Source: Crocinitomicaceae bacterium
Lineage (GTDB): Bacteria; Bacteroidota; Bacteroidia; Flavobacteriales_D; Crocinitomicaceae
Length of the DNA: 5,244 nucleotides
Assembly: GCA_013215515.1 (NCBI GenBank)
Contig: JABSPC010000397.1
Location: 1-5,244, forward strand
Reading direction: 5' to 3'
Each line of letters opens with the position of its first letter. Position 1 is the stretch's first letter. Shown here one piece after another: positions 1 through 5,244 of this stretch. The notes under the pieces were generated by a model. The model was not told where the DNA came from. It searched no databases and worked only from the letters and a program-made list of their open reading frames with translations. The translations under genes were made by a program, and so were the position numbers.

Positions 1-319
1 CCATTCCGGCAGTAACAAATACCATTTTAGCCCCATCACTTAAGAACTCTCTAATTTCTTCAATATTTTCAACCGCAGCATTCTTCCCAATTTCCGGCAA
101 AGAACCCGCACCACGACCTTCCGTTAAAGAAGGTCCAAGTTGAATTTTATGAGGTACTGGTGAAACCTCCAATGCTTGTAAATCAGTATTACAAACGATG
201 AAATCCACTCCAACAATTCCTTCGGCATACATGTGGTTCACAGCATTTCCACCGCCACCACCTACTCCAATCACTTTGATGATTGACTTAGTGTCGTCTT
301 TTGGTAATTCAAAATCCAT
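1..319 (-). CDS. ftsZ: Cell division protein FtsZ, N-terminal part (runs off the window)
   Basis: Tubulin-like GTPase that polymerises into the Z ring and recruits the divisome on the cytoplasmic side of the membrane. The visible 106 codons start at the ATG at 319-317 and stay open to the window edge, so about the first quarter to third of the protein is present. Motifs seen: a short N-terminal tail (MDFELPKDD), strand 'IKVIGVG', the glycine-rich T1 nucleotide loop GVGGGGGN at residues 18-25, the T2 loop NTDLQAL at 44-50, and a T3-type loop TEGRGAGS at 66-73. The end, 'MVFVTAGM', lies just before where the tubulin signature GGGTGTG should follow. The T3 loop has Arg69 and Leu74 where the E. 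coli protein has Leu and Asn. The start is supported by an A-rich leader and by the alignable N-terminus; no upstream in-frame ATG is needed. The gene lies last here, 85 nt after ftsA. Identification is essentially certain; the C-terminal tail cannot be judged. Confidence 0.98.
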   Translation of the reverse strand, partial: MDFELPKDDTKSIIKVIGVGGGGGNAVNHMYAEGIVGVDFIVCNTDLQALEVSPVPHKIQLGPSLTEGRGAGSLPEIGKNAAVENIEEIREFLSDGAKMVFVTAGM

Positions 320-404
320 TATTCTATTTTTTAGTTGTTGTCTTTATTTTTTTGGTACATCAATGAAGGTAGGGTCACTTCCCGTTCCCAAGATTGATCA
401 CAGA
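320..404 (-). promoter_or_regulatory. ftsA-ftsZ spacer and A-rich ftsZ leader
   Basis: This 85-nt gap is the only true intergenic space in the window. On the minus strand it begins with the second arm of a hairpin, passes a G/C-richer stretch (about 389-370), and ends in a very A-rich run of roughly 35 nt just before the ftsZ ATG (for example AACTAAAAAATAGAATA). No GGAGG-like Shine-Dalgarno site is present. A-rich, unstructured leaders are known to support initiation in Bacteroidota, so this is probably the ftsZ ribosome-loading region. I looked by eye for the Bacteroidota -7 box (TAnnTTTG) and found no good match; TACCTTCA near 372-365 is the nearest and is weak. A separate ftsZ promoter is therefore not supported. 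Confidence 0.5.
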
Positions 405-412
405 TCAATCTT
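390..412 (-). repeat. Perfect 10-bp inverted repeat over the ftsA stop codon
   Basis: The arms are AAGATTGATC (390-399) and GATCAATCTT (403-412), exact reverse complements separated by three bases (ACA on the plus strand, UGU in the minus-strand mRNA). The ftsA TGA stop (407-405) lies in the first-transcribed arm. In the message this would fold as a 10-bp stem with a triloop. No U-run follows on the minus strand (the next bases are GGGAACGGG), nor on the plus strand, so it does not look like an intrinsic terminator. Likely roles, by inference only, are an mRNA processing or stability element between ftsA and ftsZ, or a site that affects ribosome release. A palindromic protein-binding site is also possible. 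Confidence 0.7.
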
Positions 413-1688
413 CATCTACAAACCAAGTCTTCCCTCTTTGAATCATAGAGTCAAAGAATGAACCTCTTTTTTTTGTCGTTGATGTTATAACATCCCCTGA
501 ACTCGCAGCTTCCGGCTGTTCTTTCGTAGATTTTTCCAAATCTTCAAATCCTTTGTGAACAAGTCCAATACCCGTTGCATACATTGGGCTTTTAATTGCT
601 TCATTATTTGTGTTCGCTAAATGCTCAGTTGGATATCCAATTCTAGAATCCATTCCAGTCACGTATTCAAACAATTGTGTGATGTGCTTCAATTGAGCTC
701 CACCGCCGGTAACCACGATTCCACCAATCAACTTTTTCTCGAAACCAGAATTTCTAATTTCAAAATGAACCAGATCAATGATCTCTTCCATTCTTGCTTG
801 AATGATGCTTGCTAAGTTTCTAATTGTAATTTCTTTCGGAGCACGTCCTCTCAAACCAGGAATTGCCACAACTTCGTTTTCTTGACTTTCGCTAGCGAGA
901 GCAGAACCGAATTTTTGTTTCAACTTTTCAGCTTGACGTTTCATGATCGTACATCCTTCTTTGATGTCTTCCGTGATCACGTTACCACCAAATGGAATAA
1001 CAGCTGTATGGCGAATAATTCCTTCGTGGAAAATCGCAACGTCTGTTGTACCACCTCCTATATCTACTAAAACTACACCTGCTTCTTTCTCTTCTTCCGT
1101 GAGAACAGCGTCCGCTGATGCGATAGGTTCTAGAATAATGTCTTTTACTTTTAATCCTGAGCGCTCAACACACTTGTGGATATTCATTGAAGCTCCGATA
1201 TTTCCGGTAATGATATGGAAATTCGCTTCTAAACGAACTCCTGACATTCCGATTGGATCTTTAATTCCTTGCTCGTTATCAATGATATACTCTTGAGGCA
1301 AAACGGTAATGATTTCCTCACCTGGTGGCATTGCCATTTTATACATGTCATCAACTAATCGATTGATATCCTGTTGAGAAATTTCACTTTCGATATTCGT
1401 TCTAGTGTGAATACCTCTGTGCTGAATGCTTTTAATATGTTGTCCTGCGATACCAACGTTTACCGTTTTGATCTTCAATTTTCCTTCAGTCCGCTCTTCT
1501 GCTTCCGCAACCGCACCGTTAATTGACCGGATCGTTTTTTCGATATTGGAAACCATTCCGCGCATAACACCAAGGGACTCTGTCTTTCCCATTGACAAAA
1601 TCTCAATTTTCCCGTGTTCGTTCTTACGCCCAACAAAACATGCAATTTTTGTTGTCCCGATATCCAGTCCTACTACTACTTTACCCAT
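405..1688 (-). CDS. ftsA: Cell division protein FtsA
   Basis: Actin/Hsp70-superfamily ATPase that tethers FtsZ filaments to the inner membrane and links them to later divisome proteins. It has 427 residues, close to the E. coli length of about 420. Visible motifs: phosphate-1 loop GLDIGTTKI (residues 7-15), an FtsA-type 1C region around 85-165 including 'PPGEEIITVLPQEYIID' (121-137), phosphate-2 loop VDIGGGTTDVAIF (208-220), and the adenosine motif VVTGGGAQLK (325-334). After about residue 385 comes a polar Ser/Thr/Glu-rich linker, then a C-terminal segment with a KKR cluster (406-408) and spaced hydrophobics (F411, F412, M415, I416, W422, F423), fitting the membrane-targeting amphipathic helix. 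The chain ends in acidic DED. The ATG at 1688-1686 overlaps the ftsQ end by 8 nt and follows an A-rich stretch; the alternative Met33 would delete the phosphate-1 loop. The stop codon lies in a perfect inverted repeat. Confidence 0.98.
   Translation of the reverse strand: MGKVVVGLDIGTTKIACFVGRKNEHGKIEILSMGKTESLGVMRGMVSNIEKTIRSINGAVAEAEERTEGKLKIKTVNVGIAGQHIKSIQHRGIHTRTNIESEISQQDINRLVDDMYKMAMPPGEEIITVLPQEYIIDNEQGIKDPIGMSGVRLEANFHIITGNIGASMNIHKCVERSGLKVKDIILEPIASADAVLTEEEKEAGVVLVDIGGGTTDVAIFHEGIIRHTAVIPFGGNVITEDIKEGCTIMKRQAEKLKQKFGSALASESQENEVVAIPGLRGRAPKEITIRNLASIIQARMEEIIDLVHFEIRNSGFEKKLIGGIVVTGGGAQLKHITQLFEYVTGMDSRIGYPTEHLANTNNEAIKSPMYATGIGLVHKGFEDLEKSTKEQPEAASSGDVITSTTKKRGSFFDSMIQRGKTWFVDED
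1681..1688 (-). other. 8-nt ftsQ/ftsA coding overlap
   Basis: On the minus strand the eight bases ATGGGTAA contain the ftsA start (ATG GGT AA...) and the last codon plus stop of ftsQ (GGG TAA). The bases just upstream, still inside ftsQ, are A-rich (GAAAAAAGAAACC, about 1702-1690) and are the likely ribosome-loading region for ftsA. The overlap implies that FtsQ and FtsA translation is coupled; that is inference from the arrangement. Confidence 0.85.
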
Positions 1689-2487
1689 TGGTTTCTTTTT
1701 TCTTGCAAACTATTTGATCCTCATACTTTAGGCTTATCTCCGTATAGGTTTCCCAACCAGCATAAGGCATCGCTTCTTTATAAAATATTCTAAGTTTCTT
1801 GAACTTCTCTGCGACTTCTCTATCAGAATAAGCGGAACCAAAGATTATCTTTTGATCTCCTACCAGCGGAACTAATACAAAGTCGCCATTCTTTTCTAAG
1901 TGAATCTGACCTATGAGTGAGCGGAATAAGGAATCTTCACAAACATTGCTTGAAATCCGATAGATATCATCGAGCTTCAGAATACTTTTCAAGGAATCAT
2001 TGTTAATAATATCGTCTACTGAAACAGATCCAAACCGGTCTGGAATATTACCTGTAACTACCAGAATTCGAGCCGCATGCTGATTTGAAACCTTCATTGT
2101 TACCCCTTCACTACCGAGATAATATGTACCTCCATGTTTGTTGTAAATTCTAGCGATTGGCTTTCTCGTTTCAATGTCAATTCCCCATTTGCCTCCAAGC
2201 AAGGAATACACCTTTACATCCTTTACCTGCGAAATCTGCTTCAAATGCGCTTCAATCTTATCTATCTCTAACTCTCCTCTTATTTGATTATCCCAAATCA
2301 AGGCTTCGTGACGCAACTCCCCCAAGACTTCTTTACTGTTTATGAATTCGTTTTCTCCGTTTACATGAACTTTAACTACAGGATCAGCCAGAACTTTTAA
2401 GCTCTGTGCATTTTGCGCCATAATGACGAGTACAACAACGACGATTACGAAAAATGACCACAACGCTATTTTCAACCAATTCTTCAT
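1681..2487 (-). CDS. ftsQ: Cell division protein FtsQ (DivIB family)
   Basis: Bitopic inner-membrane divisome protein. In the family it works with FtsB and FtsL to link the Z ring to septal peptidoglycan synthesis. The 268 residues compare with about 276 in E. coli. A short cytoplasmic N-terminus (MKNWLK) precedes one hydrophobic segment at about residues 8-25 (with VIVVVVLVIM), and the rest is predicted periplasmic. Residues about 36-110 fit a POTRA-like domain ('VVKVHVNGENEFINSKEVL' to 'GKWGIDIETRKPIARIYN'). The C-terminal beta domain includes 'YYLGSEGVTMKVS', 'ARILVVTGNIP' (139-149) and the end 'ISLKYEDQIVCKKK'. The sequence is far from E. coli FtsQ, but these blocks and the position between murC and ftsA match the FtsQ of Bacteroidota. 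The ATG at 2487-2485 overlaps the murC stop as ATGA and places the membrane segment correctly. The role is assigned from family and context; there is no catalytic motif to inspect. Confidence 0.94.
   Translation of the reverse strand: MKNWLKIALWSFFVIVVVVLVIMAQNAQSLKVLADPVVKVHVNGENEFINSKEVLGELRHEALIWDNQIRGELEIDKIEAHLKQISQVKDVKVYSLLGGKWGIDIETRKPIARIYNKHGGTYYLGSEGVTMKVSNQHAARILVVTGNIPDRFGSVSVDDIINNDSLKSILKLDDIYRISSNVCEDSLFRSLIGQIHLEKNGDFVLVPLVGDQKIIFGSAYSDREVAEKFKKLRIFYKEAMPYAGWETYTEISLKYEDQIVCKKKETNG
2484..2487 (-). other. ATGA start/stop overlap of murC and ftsQ
   Basis: The four minus-strand bases ATGA hold the ftsQ ATG and the murC TGA stop. No Shine-Dalgarno-like sequence is seen upstream (the preceding bases are ACGGAATTCGCACT), so ftsQ probably depends on ribosomes that have just finished murC. 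This termination-reinitiation reading is inference from the overlap. Confidence 0.85.
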
Positions 2488-3878
2488 AGTGCGAATTCCG
2501 TTATTAGTTGTGGCACAATTCGGTCGATATCACCGGCGCCAATAGTCAATAGAACAGGACGATCTTTTGATCTTTCGATTATTCGATCGCTCGACGTTAG
2601 GTACTCAACGGCTTGAGTGGGCGACATTAATTTTTTATCCTCTGTTGTAATTTTGGAAAGTAACGCTTCGCTAGTTATTCCAGCGATAGGTTCTTCTCTG
2701 GCCGGATAGATTGGAAGTAAAATAACTTCGTCCAGTTGGCTTAATTCATATGCAAATTCATCAAAAAAATCGCGAGTGCGGGTAAATAAATGAGGTTGAA
2801 ATACACCCGTGATTCTTTGATTTGGATACAGTAATCTCACGGATGAGACCAATGCTTTTATTTCGGTTGGATGATGTGCGTAATCATCTATATAGACAAA
2901 GTCATCTTCACGAACATGGTACTCAAAACGGCGCTTAACACCTTTGAACGATTTCAAACCTTGACGAATTACTTCTTGGGTTAATTCGAGTTCTAAGCAA
3001 AGCGCAATACAGGCTATTGCATTCTCCGCATTGTGCAGTCCCGGAAGGCCTAATTCGATATCTTTCCAAGTTCCTTTTGGCGTTGCAAGATCGATTAGGA
3101 ACTGACCATTTTCAAAACGAGGATTGCTTCCACTGAACTCAGCTTCCTGGTTTAAAGCGTACGTAATTTCATTTGGGTGATTTAAAGCTACATCGACATG
3201 GCGAATCAAAAATCCTGCAGGATTAATTCGCTTGGCGTATTCCTTAAATCCGATTAAAAAATCATCATTGTTTCCATAGATATCAAGGTGATCTGCGTCC
3301 GTTGATGTGACGATTGAAGCAAATGGATTTAACTGCAAAAACGAACGATCAAATTCGTCTGCTTCCACAACAGTAAGGTCACTATCGCCACTCACAAAGT
3401 TGGAGTTGAAATTTGTACTAATCCCTCCTAAAAAGGCATTGCACTTCAATTCAGATTCATTCAACATGTGCGCTAACATGGTGCTCGTTGTCGTCTTTCC
3501 GTGCGTTCCCGCAACACCGAGCGCCTTAGAATCTCTAGTAATCATCCCTAGAACTTCTGCTCGTTTTATTACTGCGTATCCGCTGTATTGAACATGCAAC
3601 AACTCTCCAAAATTTTCTGGAATTGCTGGAGTATATATAATTAATGTATTCTCAACATTCTTAAATAACTCAGGAAGCGATGGTCCGAAATCTTCGTAAT
3701 GAATATCGATCCCTTCTTCTTCTAAATTGGCTGTTAATGGCGTTTTCGTTTTATCATAACCGCCCACTTTCCATCCTTGGAAGTTGAAATACCTGGCAAG
3801 TGCCGACATACCAATCCCACCTACTCCAATAAAATAGGCTCTGTTAAATTGATTGATATTTAAAACTTCGTTACTCAA
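2484..3878 (-). CDS. murC: UDP-N-acetylmuramate--L-alanine ligase MurC, TTG start
   Basis: Cytoplasmic ATP-dependent Mur ligase that adds L-alanine to UDP-MurNAc, the first step of the stem peptide. It has 464 residues against 491 in E. coli. Domain 1 has the Rossmann-like uridine-binding motif FIGVGGIGMSAL (residues 16-27). Domain 2 has the ATP P-loop GTHGKTT (124-130, Lys128), the acidic motif EADEFD (172-177), and DADHLDIYG (194-202) with a conserved His at 197. HNAENA (282-287) follows. Domain 3 includes VKRRFEYH (314-321), DDYAHHPTE (331-339), FQPHLFTRT (360-368) and GAGDID (447-452). All catalytic blocks are intact. The start is taken as TTG at 3878-3876: the codon just before it, in the same frame, is a TAA stop, and the first in-frame ATG is Met24, inside the Rossmann motif. 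The gene abuts murG with no gap and overlaps ftsQ by 4 nt. Confidence 0.98.
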   Translation of the reverse strand: MSNEVLNINQFNRAYFIGVGGIGMSALARYFNFQGWKVGGYDKTKTPLTANLEEEGIDIHYEDFGPSLPELFKNVENTLIIYTPAIPENFGELLHVQYSGYAVIKRAEVLGMITRDSKALGVAGTHGKTTTSTMLAHMLNESELKCNAFLGGISTNFNSNFVSGDSDLTVVEADEFDRSFLQLNPFASIVTSTDADHLDIYGNNDDFLIGFKEYAKRINPAGFLIRHVDVALNHPNEITYALNQEAEFSGSNPRFENGQFLIDLATPKGTWKDIELGLPGLHNAENAIACIALCLELELTQEVIRQGLKSFKGVKRRFEYHVREDDFVYIDDYAHHPTEIKALVSSVRLLYPNQRITGVFQPHLFTRTRDFFDEFAYELSQLDEVILLPIYPAREEPIAGITSEALLSKITTEDKKLMSPTQAVEYLTSSDRIIERSKDRPVLLTIGAGDIDRIVPQLITEFAL

Positions 3879-3881
3879 TTA
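3876..3881 (-). other. Zero-gap, same-frame murG stop / murC TTG start
   Basis: On the minus strand the murG stop TAA (3881-3879) is followed directly by the murC start TTG (3878-3876), and both genes are in the same frame. The upstream end of murG is A-rich (CTTGAAAAAATCATAAAG), a plausible ribosome-loading region. TTG is the only ATG/GTG/TTG codon in frame between this stop and the N-terminal Rossmann motif, so the sequence itself fixes the start. Confidence 0.85.
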
Positions 3882-4976
3882 CTTTATGATTTTTTCAAGT
3901 TCATCTACGATTTCAATTGTCGCATTCGGCTTCCCTAGCGGCGCAATATTCTTAATAAGACCTTCGCAGGCGTAATCGTTTTCAATAAGCTCTAATGCCG
4001 TTGGAATCAATTGCTCTTTGGCTTCGATATCCTTCACAAGAATCGCTGCGTTTTTATTCACCAAAGCCATTGCGTTTTTCGTTTGATGATCTTCTGCAAC
4101 GTTAGGAGAAGGAACCAAAATTGCTGGCTTTTGAATAAGACATAATTCAGAAACAGAAATAGCGCCCGCTCTAGAAATAATGACATCAGCCATGGCATAT
4201 GCAAGGTCCATTCGCATAATGAACTGGACCATTTTCACATTGCCCATTTCTTTACCGTTCAACTCTTGAGCTAATCTGTCATGATACAACTTACCGCATT
4301 GCCAAAGAACCTGAACTCCAGATTCCGCCAACACATCTAAATCCTTAATAACACTTTCGTTTAACGTTCTTGCTCCGAGACTTCCTCCTATAACTAGGAT
4401 CGTCTTTTTGCTCGGGTCAAAGCCATACTCCTTATATGCTTCGTCCTTTTTTCCAGCGATATCAACCATATTCTTTCTCGTCGGATTACCAGTCATTACC
4501 AATTTTTCAGCAGGGAAAAACCGTTCTAATCCTTCATATGCAACACAAATGACCTTTGCCTTTTTACAGAGCAACTTGTTCGCTTTACCGGCAAAAGCAT
4601 TTGCCTCTTGAAGTGCCGTTGGAAACCTCATCATAGATGCAGCTTTCAACGTTGGACCACTCGCATAACCTCCGACACCAACAACTACTTCTGGATCGAA
4701 TTTTCGAACGATCTTTTTGGCCTTCATTACACTTTTAATAATCTTGAATGGCAGAATTAAATTGGACAACGCTAACTTTCGTTTGAATCCTACAATCTCA
4801 AGTCCTTCGATTTTATATCCTGCCTGTGGAACTTTTTCCATTTCCATTTTTCCAGTTGCACCAACAAATAAAATTTCGGCATATGGATTTCTACGTCTGA
4901 TTTCATCTGCAATGGCAATAGCTGGAAAAATATGCCCCCCAGTTCCGCCTCCTGATACAATTGCTTTTTTGATCAT
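3879..4976 (-). CDS. murG: UDP-GlcNAc:lipid I N-acetylglucosaminyltransferase MurG
   Basis: Peripheral inner-membrane GT-B glycosyltransferase of family GT28. It transfers GlcNAc from UDP-GlcNAc to lipid I, giving lipid II on the cytoplasmic face. Its 365 residues compare with 355 in E. coli. The N-terminal domain has the glycine loop GGGTGGHIFP (residues 9-18, with the key His15) and the second loop GVGGYASGP (100-108). QEANAFAG (123-130) corresponds to the usual (H/Q)EQNxxAG block, with Ala125 in place of Gln. The C-terminal, nucleotide-sugar-binding domain starts near residue 190 with the third loop IGGSLGA (196-202), then ISRAGAISVSEL (267-278, Glu277) and AEDHQTKNA (294-302). A basic patch near 64-92 (KRK, KAKKIVRK) could help membrane contact; this is inference. 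The ATG at 4976 lies 3 nt after the ftsW stop, and the glycine loop begins eight residues later as expected. It sits between the polymerase FtsW and MurC, as in other Bacteroidota. Confidence 0.98.
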   Translation of the reverse strand: MIKKAIVSGGGTGGHIFPAIAIADEIRRRNPYAEILFVGATGKMEMEKVPQAGYKIEGLEIVGFKRKLALSNLILPFKIIKSVMKAKKIVRKFDPEVVVGVGGYASGPTLKAASMMRFPTALQEANAFAGKANKLLCKKAKVICVAYEGLERFFPAEKLVMTGNPTRKNMVDIAGKKDEAYKEYGFDPSKKTILVIGGSLGARTLNESVIKDLDVLAESGVQVLWQCGKLYHDRLAQELNGKEMGNVKMVQFIMRMDLAYAMADVIISRAGAISVSELCLIQKPAILVPSPNVAEDHQTKNAMALVNKNAAILVKDIEAKEQLIPTALELIENDYACEGLIKNIAPLGKPNATIEIVDELEKIIK

Positions 4977-4979
4977 AAC

Positions 4980-5244
4980 TTAAACGTTTTCTAAAATTTC
5001 ATCCAGACCATCTGTAAACTCTTTATCTTCAATATCGATCTCTTTCTTTTCTTCCTCCGAGAATCCGAGCTGCGTGCTGGCGACACTTTGCACCATCCCG
5101 AGCGCGAGACAAGTCATTATCATTGCTGACCCTCCCATTGCAAGTAGCGGCATATTCTGACCCGTTACGGGGAACAACCCAGTACAAACCAACATATTCA
5201 CTGCTGCTTGACTTAATATCACGACTCCAATCCCAATACAGAGA
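4980..5244 (-). CDS. ftsW: Septal peptidoglycan polymerase FtsW, C-terminal end (5' end beyond the window)
   Basis: SEDS-family multi-pass membrane protein that polymerises lipid II at the division septum together with its partner transpeptidase FtsI. The frame is open from the window edge, so only the last 87 codons plus one base are present. The GTG at 5222-5220 is an internal Val codon, not a start, because the frame continues upstream as LCIGIGV. Visible: the end of one membrane segment ('GIGVVILSQAAVNMLV'), the conserved periplasmic loop TGLFPVTGQNMPLLAMGGSA, and a last hydrophobic segment (about MIMTCLALGMVQSVA). A hydrophilic acidic cytoplasmic tail of about 30 residues ends in 'DEILENV'. 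The loop reads GGSA where SEDS proteins usually have GGSS or GGTS. FtsW is preferred over RodA because murG follows only 3 nt downstream in a dcw cluster. The family is certain and the FtsW assignment strong. Confidence 0.93.
   Translation of the reverse strand, partial: LCIGIGVVILSQAAVNMLVCTGLFPVTGQNMPLLAMGGSAMIMTCLALGMVQSVASTQLGFSEEEKKEIDIEDKEFTDGLDEILENV

Noticed and set aside
365..372. Bacteroidota -7 promoter box for ftsZ (TACCTTCA)
   Set aside because: It matches TAnnTTTG poorly at the last positions, and there is no clear TTTG at the expected upstream distance.
390..412. Intrinsic terminator after ftsA
   Set aside because: The stem is perfect but is A/T-rich and has no T-run after it on either strand; ftsZ follows in the same direction.
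198..461. Plus-strand 87-codon open frame across the ftsZ start and the ftsA-ftsZ spacer
   Set aside because: It is antisense to ftsZ and the end of ftsA, has a proline run from the reverse of the FtsZ glycine loop, and shows no recognisable domain. It is best read as a shadow frame.
943..1296. Plus-strand 117-codon open frame
   Set aside because: It lies wholly antisense to the well-conserved middle of ftsA; the protein text has no family features.
5220..5222. GTG as a start of a small 80-codon gene
   Set aside because: The frame is open upstream to the window edge with FtsW-like sequence, so this GTG is an internal Val codon.
1..5244. A novel system, mobile element or horizontally acquired island
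   Set aside because: Every base belongs to a known dcw gene or a short junction; gene order, strand and composition look uniform, and there are no integrase, transposase, tRNA, direct-repeat or CRISPR signals.

Overview
The window is one continuous piece of a division and cell-wall (dcw) cluster, read entirely on the minus strand. In transcription order it holds ftsW (3' end only), murG, murC, ftsQ, ftsA and ftsZ (5' end only). The order ftsW-murG-murC-ftsQ-ftsA-ftsZ, with no murB or ddl between murC and ftsQ, is the arrangement usual in Bacteroidota. Several sequence traits agree with this: 'GGSLGART' and 'EDHQTKNA' in MurG, 'EADEFDRSF' in MurC, 'NLFPVTGQ'-like text in FtsW, an FtsQ ending in 'QIVCKKK', AT-leaning DNA, and A-rich leaders instead of clear Shine-Dalgarno sites. 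A flavobacteria-like member of Bacteroidota is the best guess; genus cannot be told from this sequence.

Layout, from high to low coordinates. 5244-4980 is the C-terminal end of the septal peptidoglycan polymerase FtsW. 4976-3879 is MurG, which makes lipid II. 3878-2484 is MurC, which adds L-Ala to UDP-MurNAc and starts from TTG. 2487-1681 is the single-pass divisome protein FtsQ. 1688-405 is FtsA, the actin-like membrane anchor of the Z ring. 319-1 is the N-terminal 106 codons of FtsZ. The junctions are very tight: a 3-nt gap, a 0-nt gap, a 4-nt overlap and an 8-nt overlap. The only real spacer is the 85 nt between ftsA and ftsZ. No stretch over 300 nt lacks a gene.

The genes work together: MurC and MurG act in precursor synthesis, FtsW polymerises lipid II at the septum, FtsQ helps assemble the septal machinery, and FtsA tethers FtsZ. 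The compact spacing suggests one polycistronic message with translational coupling.

I found no mobile element, CRISPR array, RNA gene or unknown protein, and no sign of a previously undescribed system. The points worth a second look are small. There is a perfect 10-bp inverted repeat spanning the ftsA stop codon, just before the ftsZ leader. The murG-TAA and murC-TTG codons abut in the same frame. A few residues differ from expectation in motifs of FtsZ, MurG and FtsW.
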